Shown: one piece after another, positions 1-12,000 of the stretch
How the letters are laid out: each line of letters starts with the position of its first letter
Numbering within the stretch: the stretch's first letter is position 1
Source: Larix kaempferi
Lineage: Eukaryota > Streptophyta > Pinopsida > Pinales > Pinaceae
Reading direction: 5' to 3'
Length of the DNA: 64,000 nt
NCBI GenBank assembly: GCA_027924585.1
Contig: BSBM01001436.1
Location: 1,488,001 to 1,552,000 of the forward strand
Position numbers and translations under genes: made by a program
Notes under the pieces: model-generated
What the model was told of the DNA's origin: nothing
What the model saw: only the letters and a program-made list of their open reading frames with translations
Database searches by the model: none

Positions 1-97
1 ATCCATTGATGAATTTTAATGCATTGATCCGGTCGAAGAAGCATCACCAATTCAGGGATCAAATTTGAAGGGCTGGTCCTAATTTCAAATTGAAGGT

Positions 98-1486
98 TAT
101 ATGTTCATGCTGTCCTTAGAGGCTGAATGGCTTACAAAAATCTAACATTTCAAATGAAAATATTAAATTGATTGCACATTTTATAAAAAAAAATGTACTA
201 ATTTTTTTTTGCATTTCAATTAAATTTAAGGCATTAAAAAAATCAATCACACAAAATTGTTACAACTACAACCAATGTAACTACAGCCAGCATAACACCA
301 AAAATACTAGTTTTGTGATTTAACAAAATGATATTTTACAATTAACATAATGGCAAAAATACTGTTTTTGTGATTTAACAAGTGAGACTTCCCAAAACTA
401 TGCACTCCTAGTCCTCATTTCAAAAATTCCAATGAAATGAATACAATGCAAAAACTACATTGTAAGACAATTTAAACCAGAGATTTATACTTCCCCCAAT
501 TATATCTGCATTTCAACTCATAAAATTGACTTTCACTCTTCTCCAAAATGGCATCAAAGCAACAAGGCAAAGCTAAAAAATAATGCCCACGTTTGTTGCT
601 AAGTTTGGTATGGATTCCATTTTATTTTAATAATAAACAAGATGGTGAGATGGTCTAACATTAATAAACAAGATGGTCTAACATTAACATACATAATCGG
701 ATGGGCTAACACACAACTTCAACGTTTCATTGAATCGATTCCGACATATATGTTCATGCTGCCCGTTGAGGCTGAATGGCTTACAAAATTTTAACATTTC
801 AAATGAAAATATTAAATTGATTGCACATTTTATAAAAAAAAATGTACTAATTTTTTTTTGCATTTCAATTAAATTTAAGGCATTAAAAAATCAATCACAC
901 AAAATTGTTACAACTACAATCAATGTAACTATAGCGAGTATAACCCCAAAAATCCTAGTTTTGTGATTTAACAAAGTGAGATTTTACAATTAACATAATG
1001 ACAAAAATACTGTTTTTGTGATTTAACAACGTGAGACTTCCCAAAACTATGCACTCCCAATCCTCATTTCAAAAATTCCAGTGAAATGAATACAATGCAA
1101 AAACTACACTGTAAGACAATTTAGACTAGAGATTTATACTTCCCCCAATTATATCTGCATTTCTACTCATAAAATTGACTTTCACTCTTCCCCAAAATGA
1201 CATCAAAGCAATAAGGCAAAGCTAAAAAATGATGCCCACTTTTGTTGCAAAATTTAACACATGGTACTACATATAATAAACTTGAATATAGATTTTAACT
1301 TAATACATATCCTTATATGGAATGAATAATATTAGATAAGTTTGGTATGGATTCCATTTTATTTTAATAATAAACAAGATGGTGAGATGGTCTAACATTA
1401 ATAAACAAGATGGTATAACATTAACATACATAATCGGATGGTCTAACACACAACTTCAACGTTTCATTGAATCGGTTCCGACATAC
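98..1486. repeat. Two-copy tandem duplication of about 650-740 bp
   Basis: The segment 98-749 is repeated directly at 747-1486. Both copies start with TATATGTTCATGCTG and end with ATTCCGACATA or GTTCCGACATA. They differ by scattered substitutions and by a block of about 90 bp near 1250-1345 that only the second copy has. Each copy also contains a smaller internal repeat around the words TTTTGTGATTTAACAA. No coding potential is evident. It is an ordinary unequal-exchange type of duplication of non-coding DNA. Confidence 0.85.
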
Positions 1487-2181
1487 ATAATTAAGATTCA
1501 TCCAAAGGGTTTGTACTAAGAATGGAAAATTGCATTGACGTGTGGGTGATGTCACTTCTATCCTTCCTTAAGTATACTTTCTGATTACCGGTAAATATTT
1601 TAGATAGACCAAGCCATACAACATTTTCCTATGTGAATAAAGGGGCGTGGGAAGTTTATATAAAAAAAATGATATCATTCTTAAAGGCACCGAAAGGAGG
1701 TTCACCATGCCACAGTGTTAAGATTAACAATTTTCCGGCTCTATTTGTTTAAAAGGAAAGATCTTCTTAGCTACTAACTGTAAATGGGTCGTGAAAAAAA
1801 AACAATATTAATTCTTACAACAGGAAAGACCCACTTAAAGCATCTGGCCGTCGAGTTTTCTTATCTTTTAGGTTTTTTAAAGGATGACATCCACGTTAAC
1901 TGCGGTGTCAGGAGAAAAAATTAGGTACGGGGAGCAGTTTCAAAAAGGAGATATTCAACTAAATTTCACAGAGTTTTCTCCTTTGACAAACTGATTCAAT
2001 AATGCTTCCTTTTATTGAGGAATCCATTATAGTTGTTGTTGTTCTATGGAAAATGGTCTTTGATATTCACAAGTTCGTTTGCCATCGACCAAGGATCAAT
2101 AAAAATGAAAAAAAAAACAAGAAAATGATTTGGTGAGAAAATAGAAACGAACCCAGGAAAATACCTGATCAAATACATCTT

Positions 2182-2275
2182 GCTTGGCCATCTCATCCCA
2201 AAATCGGAGGCAAGCAAGAGCTACTAACGCTTGGCCATCTCGTCCCAAAACCGGAGGCAAGCAAGAGCTACTAAA
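2182..2275. repeat. 47-bp direct tandem repeat, two copies
   Basis: The word GCTTGGCCATCTC starts at 2182 and again at 2229, followed in both by CCCAAAA, CGGAGGCAAGCAAGAG and CTACTAA. The copies differ at only a few bases. The period of 47 is not a multiple of three, so the unit is not maintained as a coding repeat. Confidence 0.85.
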
Positions 2276-4764
2276 GCTGTGAGAGTTGCTGCTATTATAT
2301 CATGTACAGTTTGGTTATGTGTGGATATAATAAGAATAATGAACCCGTGATTAAACCATGCCAAATCCATCAAACTCTCGGTTTTGGCAGAGCAGGTCCC
2401 ATGTCCGCCATTCTGAGAGCATCCCACTTGAAAGTCAGTCATAATCGCTCTGAATGGACTACCCCTAAGGAGTAAAGAGTACACACTAAAATGGCTGATG
2501 TAGAGAGACCTGAATGATTGTTTCAAACAAATTCAGATGAGGGAGTTCAGTGGGAATTTTCATGCACAGGAGAGACCTCGTGAAAGAAGTTGTAGAATTG
2601 AATAGCAGTGATATTTTCACTATCAACTTTGAGATTGGAGGCCACCGATTCAGTGCTCCTTGGTGTCTGTCAGCTTGATATGATGTGAAAATTTAATGTT
2701 AGACCATCTGATTTTGATCCAATTCTAATTTAGAATTTCAATGTAGTAAGTCATATCTAATTCATATAAATAAATAAAAAATATTGTTGTATATAAAAAA
2801 AAATCTTGTTGTAAAATCTTGTGGTACAAGTAGATTTACGTAGCCATAACTAGGCTTGAGTTCATAGTCTCACGAGTCACAACAGTATGAAATTGATAGT
2901 TCGAATATAGTTGACGTGCACTTTTAACCACGACCCTTTTAATGGCATTTTAATTTAAATAACCCATTTTTTTTAAATGGCAAAAATTAAAAACTGCATT
3001 TTAAATGACGGGCATTTTTTAAATGCCACTTCTGAGACGGTCTAGGAGCCCTTTGACGGACCATGACGGCTTCAATTTTGAACCCTGATTACCATCGTCA
3101 GTAGTATCATTTTATCGAGTCAAACTTGAGCCATCCCCAAATATTTCCCCAGTGCCAATAAAGTTGGATTTTTAGCAGATCTAATTGGATGGGTGTAAGC
3201 ATCATTGTTCATGCCGTCCTTTCCAGATCAAAAGCAAGCATAATCAAGGCTGGCTATTAAGGGTCGGAATATTTCATTTTGTCCCTCCATTCAATTACAT
3301 AAAATCTAATATCTCCTTCATATTAGGGGATTGATTTCGAGCGACATATTGAGTTTACCGAGTGAAAGCACCCCTTCCTATTTAAAACTACTATAAAGAA
3401 GCACCCGAACTAGTAGCATCCCTATAAGTTAACCGCGGATCCCATTGAAGAAACACCCATTGAAGGAACACCAATATAGTATAAGTTCCAGTTCCTTCTA
3501 TTCGAAATCCTGAGTCAAGGAGTTGAACCAGGGAAGGAAAAGATAAAAAAGGCATTTGACCCCAACTAACATATCGCTCATGGCTGCTTGGAATAAGAGT
3601 AAAAAAAGGCGGCCCCATTATGCCTCAATACATGAGTTAGGATGTACAATCAAATAAGTGTCACAACCTTATTTTAAATGCTTCAATACTCTATTGTATT
3701 ATTGAATATGTGTTTTAATCATATTCCATGAATCCTATCTACTATGCAAATGATCACAAGCTTGTTCATTTTTGGACATATACGTCACTTTAAGAATATT
3801 TTGAGCTAGGATGTACATCAATCAACTTTACTTATTGATATGGCCATATCTAGGTAAAAAAATCAAAGTGGTACATAATTATTCTATAGAAAAGTAATCT
3901 TATCTCTACGCTCCATTGATTGTACTGTAGACTAGTAACTATCTAGGAGAGATTTGTATGGATGTGGTAGTTTCTTGAGGTTTGTTATTATTATTATCAT
4001 TATTATCAACACTAGGCATTTTTTGGAATGTAATGCTTACTCTGTGTAGTGTAAATTGTTCATTTTATTAAAAAAGCAAGTTGTAAATGTGGCTGCCGCT
4101 AGTACTAGTAGAAATAAATATTATATGAATCTAACAAAAAAATGGACATTATCCTAATCAATATCCTATAGAAAAAGTATGAAAACATACTGTCCATGAC
4201 ATACAAATTTACAAATTATAATGACCAACTCATGCCCTCAACATATTGGGCATTTTTTTATATCCTTTTTGGGAGACATCATATAACCTCAACAATTGTG
4301 CTACATGGACATATTCCTTTGGAATTAGATAGTTTGTGGTATAAGACCTCGATGACTTCTGTTATATTTAATATCTTATGTCAACGACAAGTCTAACAAG
4401 AACTTGCAAGCAAATGTGAAGGATATATTTGATATTGGCATGTAAGTCGTTGGTGGCATAACCCAAGTCATTACGAACTTGTTCATGCATATTCCTAGTA
4501 CTCCCAATGCATACTGTACCCTCCTTGCACATTGTTGAGGAAGTGATGGACACTACTGCAAAAGAAAATTTGTTGTTTCAATAAGCTTGGATTTCTTAAC
4601 ATATTTTGCAACTGTGATGGGTAATGAATGTGTTCACATGGTCAATGAATCAAAAACACCTTCAAAGATGAAAGGCACTAGAAGTCCTATTTGTCCAACC
4701 CATTACTATATACCTTGACAATCAAGGTGAAGTACATTGCAAGGTTTTATTACTAAGATGAAAA

Positions 4765-4870
4765 GAAATGGTAAATCACACTTATACCCAAAAGGTTTAA
4801 TGGTCATCAATGAGAGAAGTGGTAAATCACACTTATACCCAAAAGGTTTAATGGTCATCAATGAGATGGA
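4765..4870. repeat. 51-bp tandem repeat, two copies, inside a short open frame
   Basis: GGTAAATCACACTTATACCC occurs at 4770 and again at 4821, a period of 51 bp, with near identity through ATGGTCATCAATGAGA. Because 51 is 17 codons, the 66-codon open frame at 4737-4937 contains a duplicated 17-residue block beginning GKSHLYPKGL. I do not recognise the peptide and treat the open frame as chance. Confidence 0.85.
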
Positions 4871-7368
4871 AATAGTGGATCATTGCACAGCTAAGCTTTT
4901 AGCTCTATTCACAGATCACTCTAGTTGCAAAAGATGATTCCTTTATGTGGGTTTTTAAGAGTTCTATTTACAAAAAGGTCCTTGACTCTAGTATTCAATA
5001 CAAGCCACAACAAGATTGTTGAATGCAAATTTAAGGGTAAAGCTTCTGTTTCTTGCATAATTTTATGTGCATGCATTGGGACCTTACAGGGGGAACCATT
5101 ACTTGGTTGTACAATTAATTTCTAGATTGTAAATTCATAATCATTATGCGAGGCTTCACATGAGCTCGAGGCCATTGTTCCTAAACCTTGAGCAATGGTC
5201 ATGAGACTTTTCTATATTATTTGAACAACAAATCCGACACACCATTATTATCTACAAGCTTCCTTAAAAACAAAGTATTGGCTTCTCTATTAACTTGTGC
5301 AGTTGCACTTTCTATTTTTATCAGTATAATTTATGTACAGTCCTATGTAATCAAATAATTGTTATACTTATTATTGTTTAATTTTGCATATATCATTCAA
5401 CTAGTGAATTTGTACATTATGGAAAAAACTATTAGTAGACACATTGTGTGACACATTATGCTTCCATATTTGTAGATTATATAGGCATAAATATCAATCC
5501 AATGATACAAAAATAACCTTATATATTTATATATATTGACTTATGTAAATACTATTATATTACGTTGTGTCAATTATTTGATACAGGTCCATACTAGTTT
5601 ATACACGCATACACACACATTGTTTTAACTTTTGACTAGTGGGTACCTTTTCAACCATTTAAGGGTGAAACTTATACAACATAATCAAAGCTTTGCGTAG
5701 CTAGTTGTATTCCAAAAAATGGCACAAAGACACTATAGTTGTATCATTTAGGATGCTTTGTCAGTGTCTATCTTCTATCTGGAAGATTGCATATGACATG
5801 AGTTTGTTCAGTTCTAAATGTCCCAATAAAGGAATTCCAAGAACTCTCAACTTACCAACCTCCTAATCATCAAATGATATTGGTCATATGTAGCCTCTCT
5901 ACAAAGTCATTTAGTTGATCCTTTTGATTGTAAGTTACGACGGAGTATATCTAGTTGTGGCATTTTTCATGTTGGTATGTATATACTATATTGTAAAATG
6001 TGAAGCTAAGTCTTTTTGTTAGGATTGCATCTCTTGTGAAGACAATACACTAAACCCATTACATGTGATCAAATGCTAAATATTCCACTTATTTTGTTAA
6101 GCCTGATCTTCCTTGGAGAAGCAAGATGACATAAATCACCCAAGATGTCATCCCTTTACTTATTATTGTTCACGATCCATTTACCTAACATCCAAACATA
6201 ATTATTATATTAAACTTATGCACCAAGAATTGAGGTTGTTGCAATGGGTACTTTTATTTTCAACTGCATGTTTGAATTTCTAAGTTTCTCATGCATATTG
6301 CAGCAAAGATTTTCCTCGTAGTATGTATTCCTTTCCGGTACATACTCTTATTAGTTATCGATAAATGAGACTATTTTAAGGCTAAGAGTTTCGATTTAAA
6401 AAACAATTCTGTGATGTTAAATTTCTTTGTAATAGCTAATATCCCAATGTATTTATTACCTATCATGTCTCTACACAACTGGTTTTGAATTTGAGGCCTT
6501 CTTTTAATTGATGATTTTGGAATGAATTTTACAGTCAACAAGATGATGGTTTATTCAAACCCAAAGAAGGAAATAGTCCCTTTTAATGTATGTTCAATGC
6601 AGGAATTTTCATATTTTACATTGATGGTCGTTGGCTTGTATCTAGATCATTTTTATGTTAGACTTGCGACAAGTAACTTGGACATTGTGGTAATAAAGTA
6701 TTGGTTGAGTATTTTATGTAAGTTTGGCATTGGATTGAGTTATGATATGCATATGATTTTGTGACAGCAAAAAATGATATCACCTTTGGACATTCTTGTC
6801 TAAACGGAGAAGAGATAAATCTAGAGACCAACATGGATTTCATTGAAGTATATTTGAATGTCAAACTATGATGTCCTGTATCCCATATTATCAGAAATCA
6901 GTGGTCTATTGCTTTGCAGCTGAATACCCATTATATCATTCTCAATTCTCAACCCTTGGCCCTTGTAGAATAACTTCATGCTGAGCTTTGGAAAATTGAA
7001 TCTAACCTTACAACAAAAAAGAAAAAATTATTAATAATGATCCAGAATGACACTCTACACAAGTAGGAAGATAAATATCCCATAAAAACAAGGGATAAAT
7101 ATATAGTAAAACTGAGAACAATACAACAATAAGCAATAGTCTTTCCAGCAAATGAAATGTACCACATGATGGATGAATTACCCCAATTACAATTGTACCA
7201 AAATTAGGTTCATTACTAATAAGTGAAATAAAAAAAAATACTTGACTATCAAACAACTACAATCAACTGTGTAGTAAAATTTTCCATATTAATCATGTAT
7301 GATATTGTCATGCCAAGCATTGTCTTAATGTGAATTTTGAACACCTGTCATCGTTTTTTCATTTGCAG

Positions 7369-7515
7369 GCAAGTTTGAGGACTTAGCACTAAGGGTGACA
7401 AACATGCATAATGAGGATAAAGGTATGATAGTGCTAGCTGGGGATGTGTTTGATGTACCAATTCAGAAGGATATTATTCACCATGTTGGCCGTTCGCAGC
7501 TAGCAAAAAGACAAC
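7369..7515 (+). pseudogene. Exon-like fragment of organellar-type ribosomal protein L4 (uL4)
   Basis: After an acceptor-like TTTGCAG at 7362-7368, a frame with codons starting at 7371 reads about 48 residues. It includes VLAGDVFDVPIQKDIIHHV and then a segment ending QLAKRQQ. This matches the N-terminal part of the mitochondrial/bacterial-type uL4 family, where a VFDVPI...KDI...WQLAKRQQGT segment is conserved. uL4 is a 50S/large-subunit protein that binds rRNA near the exit tunnel. Here the family's Trp before QLAKRQQ is Ser and a neighbouring Val is Gly. No GT donor follows the QQ codons: the frame runs into five unrelated residues and a stop. No other uL4 exon was found nearby. I read it as a decayed gene fragment or a transposed exon. 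Confidence 0.6.
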
Positions 7516-7540
7516 AAATATTACATGCATTATGATTTAT

Positions 7541-8965
7541 TTTGATATAATGATTTTGTTGTCCATCTTAAGATAAAAAATAATATATGTGACACTTAAA
7601 GTAAGAAACATGTTTGTACCACCGTTTCAATGCATTTGCAGTGAATGCAAGTTGCCAATGATATTTAATACTTGCACATGTGTTGTCAGAACCCAAAATT
7701 TCCGAAAAATTTAAAATTTTTAAAATAGCATGTAGTATGATTAAATGCAGTCATTTAACTATTTTGATTAGATTAAATGAACATAAATGTGTCTAAAGGA
7801 TCTGTTATTATACTTAAATTTTAATATGAGTTTTATTTACAGTTACTGATTGTTTTCTGTTCTGCAACCTCAAGGGGGAATTGCCATAGCAGACTGGGCT
7901 TACTTAGCTTCCAAGCTAATGCAACAGGTTTCTTTCTCTTACAGATATATAGGTAATGTTCGGGTCGCTGTAAATAATCTTTAAAGCATTATAAATCATT
8001 TAGCTGTACCAAATCATTCAGTAAAAATTCTAAGCATGCTAACCAGGTTATCAGGTGTTTGAAGGTAGCACTCTGCCTATGACCTTCTCGAGATCTTACT
8101 GATAGAGAATTAGAATTTACTAGAGAATATGATAACTATTTTTCTTGAAAATTAAAAGAATTAGATAATCCTATGGATTATTGGTCCATTACTGATATGC
8201 ATGAATTTCTTAACTAGAGCTTTAGAGTATGACAGAGTTATCATAATCAGATCAATTTTTACTCCACCATTGTTATTGCATCAAGTCATGTTTATAGTTA
8301 GAATATTTGATGTGCAACTTCAATTGTAAGGATCTGAAGATATCAATATATATATACTTTGCTTGTCTCAAACAATTACCAGGTATTCTGTAAATTACAT
8401 GTCTCCTCTTAACATTTTCAGGATTTGTTTAGCTTGAAAAACTATTCCAATTTCTATGATTGATAATGGATTGAGAACTGTAAGCTATCATGATTAAACT
8501 CATTGTGTCTTAAGGATTACCGAGAGTCTACTTGTCATATGCAGAATCTGAGTCTATTAAAAGATTGTTATTAAATTATAACAACAATTGAAATGGACTA
8601 GGGTAACCCTAATCCGATAATGCGAGTTATGTAACTTAAATCTTACAAGTTTAAGTCACCTAAAGAAGAAAAATGGAACGTCCTATGTCATCTGTGCAAC
8701 GCTATTTCAATTGACATTAAAGATATAGAATTGTCGATCATTTATGTCTAACATCACTACAATAACTTAGAGACTTGAAAGAGATATAATATCTCTTGTC
8801 TTTTCACATGAGGCGAAGGTATAAGGAAAAATAGTGATAGGTTTTGCAATCTGGTACAAGATTGAATCTTGTTCACTATTGACAAATGCATGGTTTTCTT
8901 GATTGTAGGGGCATGTGTTAATGTTCACTTATGCAAGTTCGATAGAATTGTTTTCATTATGAAAT
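7541..8965. other. Spacer, no recognisable feature
   Basis: AT-rich sequence without a supported reading frame. The L4 fragment upstream is not followed by matching exons here. Decayed Copia gag may extend upstream of the protease trace at 8966, but too many stops prevent a call. Confidence 0.5.
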
Positions 8966-9088
8966 AATGGCAAGTTTAAAGTATGGTATCACGACCATAA
9001 AAAGGATATCCATGCTATGATTTTAATTGATAGTAGAAATGATTGGAATCTCATCATGGACTTTGGAACTTCGACCCATTGCATGTAA
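8966..9088 (+). pseudogene. Trace of a Copia gag zinc knuckle and protease start
   Basis: One frame (codons in phase with 8975) reads about 38 residues with a degenerate zinc-knuckle-like WYHDHKKDIH segment, then WNLIMDFGTSTHCM before a TAA at 9086-9088. The second segment resembles the Copia protease entry W-x-x-DSGAS-x-H-M, with Asp-Phe-Gly in place of Asp-Ser-Gly. The spacing between knuckle and protease fits Copia polyproteins. It lies in the same orientation as the Copia element at 14 kb but is far more decayed, so it is a separate, older insertion. No LTRs were found for it. Confidence 0.45.
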
Positions 9089-12000
9089 AAATTAAAATGC
9101 TACGTGGTTGTTTCAGCGCCAAGTGTTGATGATATATAAACGTTGACTTAACCCTAATCTTGGCATTTCTCCCTTGCCTTCGGGCTCGGTTGCTCTGTAA
9201 ACCCTCCTGTCCGAACCCTACTGATACGTTGTGGGAAACAGTTTCCCTGCTACTTCAGTCCTTCGTGCTTGTTAACTGCGTTGTAAGGGAGTTGTTATGC
9301 TTTGTTGTTGGCGGATGTAAGTTGGTTAAGATCCTAAGGTTTATCCTTTGGTTGTCAAAAGTTAACCTTGTCTCAGCGTGGCCATAACTCTCGGCTTGGT
9401 TCTGTTGAAGCTTCCATTGTGGTAACTACCCTTGTTTCTGCCAGCTCGTGGTATTTGATGATGAAGAAGGGGTTTACACTTACCTTGCTTGCGGTTATCA
9501 TGCTAATTGCAATGTTAAAAACTGCCTCCCAAACGCGGTAAGCTACAGAACTACTCCATCGTTATTCCAGTTAAAGATTTGGTTTTTTATATAACTGCGT
9601 TTGTAACTGGTACCAATTTGTCATTGCAGGACCTGGCTGCTCTCGAAGGTGTACAAGACACATTCCTCGATGGTTGGCTTAACCTAGTAAGCCTGGTCTT
9701 TCGCAATGGCATTTCCTCCTTGCTGGTTGTTAGGGTGTCTAGGGTTTTGGTTAGAACAGAATGTCACCATGATTATAGCAGCCTTGCTCAAACTTTTAAT
9801 TGTATGTTTAAAAGAAATATTAAGGGTTTAACCCTGTGTTGTAATGAAATGATACAGCGTCGGTTCAAGATTGTAATTTATTCTTCTTGTTTTTGGTAGA
9901 TAGGGTTTGCTACAGAAGTTTTAATGTATAGAAGAAAAGAAGACAAAGGCTATGAGCTTGTCTGTAGATGATGTTACGGCCTTGTAGTTTTAATACTGGG
10001 CTCTTAAAATTTCACTCAGGGTTTTCACCCAGGGTTTCATAATACGACCTACTATAATTTTTCTATTGTATTTTTGAGCTCGTTTATCGTGCATTTTGTT
10101 TGGGCTTTGTCCAGGAACAAATGAAACTAGTGTATAACCCTTTATATTTATAATACGACTGTAAGTGGAAGCATTATCTTCATTATCAGCATTACTTTTA
10201 CTCGTACATACTGGTCTGTTTGGTTCTACCCAATTTTTACAGTTGAAGTGTAGTTTAAATGCTTGTTTCATTATTGCGATTATGACTCTGTCGGTAAATT
10301 GGGAGCCAAATGAAAGATATTATTATGATAGTGAAGCTCAACAGTGAGCTAGAATACTGTTCTGTTTGTTTATTCTGTTATAAAGTTAATAACTAGGTTA
10401 TTTCTCTGCTGGTAATTTCTTGTTGTAGAAACTGGAATGATAGGGTTCAAATCGAACTCCACGGTCGCGATTTTTATTTAGTTGCTTATTCTGTTGTTAT
10501 GAATATGCTTCTGTTGGTAGTTGGGAAACAAGTGAACAATATTACTATTGTGTTTAAGCTCGATATTGAGCTAACTATTATTCTGTTGTCCCTTTGTTTC
10601 TAAAACAGTGACTAGGTTATTTAAAAATGATAAATTTCTTATGATAAAATTTCTGTTAGGGTTTTGCACAATGATTTAGTTGCTATGAAAGGACTGGTTA
10701 AATTTTGATTAGGGTTTGTGTAATGATTTAATTAATAGGTTAAGACTGATTATCTTCTGACTAGGGTTTTGTACCCTGATATAAAGATCCTATCTGTGAC
10801 TACAAAATCTCCTGTAAGGCTATCGACCATGATATAATTAATGTAATTTTTATGGTTATAATTACTGTTGTCTCCTATGACTGTTTATTAAATTTTGTAT
10901 ACACAGAGCATAAATATTTTATATGTAACCCTTACTTCTCTATTCAAACATCATAATTAAACTAGGATTATAATTACCATAATAACTATTGCTTTAAATA
11001 TTACTATTGTATGGAAAGTAGTAAAGATACCTTATCAGTAATGTAATAATGATACTAAGGGATGCTGGAAACACAGTAACTCTCATCAAATCTACTACTG
11101 ATATTCAGAGATGCTAACTTTTACTAAACTAAATACTATTCAGACATATAGATTATAAACACAACATACATTCATTTATACTTAATAAACATAAAGAAAT
11201 AAATAGCAGAACCTGTTCAAGCTGTGGACAACAACAGCAATGGGAGGCTGCTCCTCCCTACCAACTCCTGGAGAGTGCCCAGACAACAACTTCTCAGGAC
11301 CCCCGAGCTTGCTCTGGTCTCCCTGGCTGGAACTAGGTGCAGCAAAGTAATTCTCTCAGCCTAAACAGCTATAATGGAACCAAGTTACTGCAGCATTCCT
11401 CTCAAACAACTTCCTTACTGTATTTCCCTCTTCCTCAATGGGATTTCTGAATAACATTCACCTGAATGCATTCTCCCTCCAGAACAAATTCGAACCCTCG
11501 GCTCTGTTCATTGAGTACTATTTAAAAGATTGCCTAGGTCTTTGTTGGGTTAACTGTCATTAATGAGCCACCTGCTCTGATTCCACTTCCTTGGGGAATC
11601 ATGACCCCAAATATAGGGAAGTTGCCACCTGCAACTTAGGAAGTGTTTGAGGATGCTGCCACTTGTATTTTGCCTTTCCACCTAGTTCCATCCACCAGTT
11701 TGACCATTAACCTCTTTTTAACAGCTCTCCCATGCTGTTGTCTCCATAATTTATTTATTAATAATAAAATATTATGAATTACATTCCATTTCTAGTGACT
11801 CTGCTGAGTCATCAATTCCTACTTAGCATTAAATTTAACATAATGTCTCAGGAATGTAATAAAATAATTACATAATTTTTACAAAATTGGGGTATGTGAC
11901 ATGTGCATTTTGCAACCATGAAACAAAAAAAATTATGAACACAATCTGCTATGCAAGTTGCACACTAAAGATGAAATTATCTAATGCACAGTGCGTGGCC

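Larger units (their letters stand above)
1487..7368. other. AT-rich spacer with no recognisable gene
   Basis: I see only short open frames here and no protein family signature. Two small tandem repeats are listed separately. The open frame at 2224-2526 (- strand, 100 codons) holds a run of hydrophobic residues near its C-terminus and crosses the 47-bp repeat. The open frame at 3391-3618 (- strand, 75 codons) has a more organelle-like composition. I could identify neither and do not call them genes. Confidence 0.6.

Noticed and set aside
2224-2526. A 100-codon - strand frame with a hydrophobic C-terminal half
   Set aside because: It crosses a 47-bp tandem duplication that shifts the frame, and no family was recognised.
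9160-9899. Multi-exon host gene suggested by a TATA box, donor-like words and open frames
   Set aside because: No translated stretch matched a known domain and no consistent exon chain could be built.
9124-11901. A 2.8-kb solo LTR running from TGTTGATG to GTATGTGACA
   Set aside because: The ends are TG...CA, but the five flanking bases differ (ccaag versus tgtgc) and I found no second copy. Only the 11901 terminus is mentioned as a weak resemblance.
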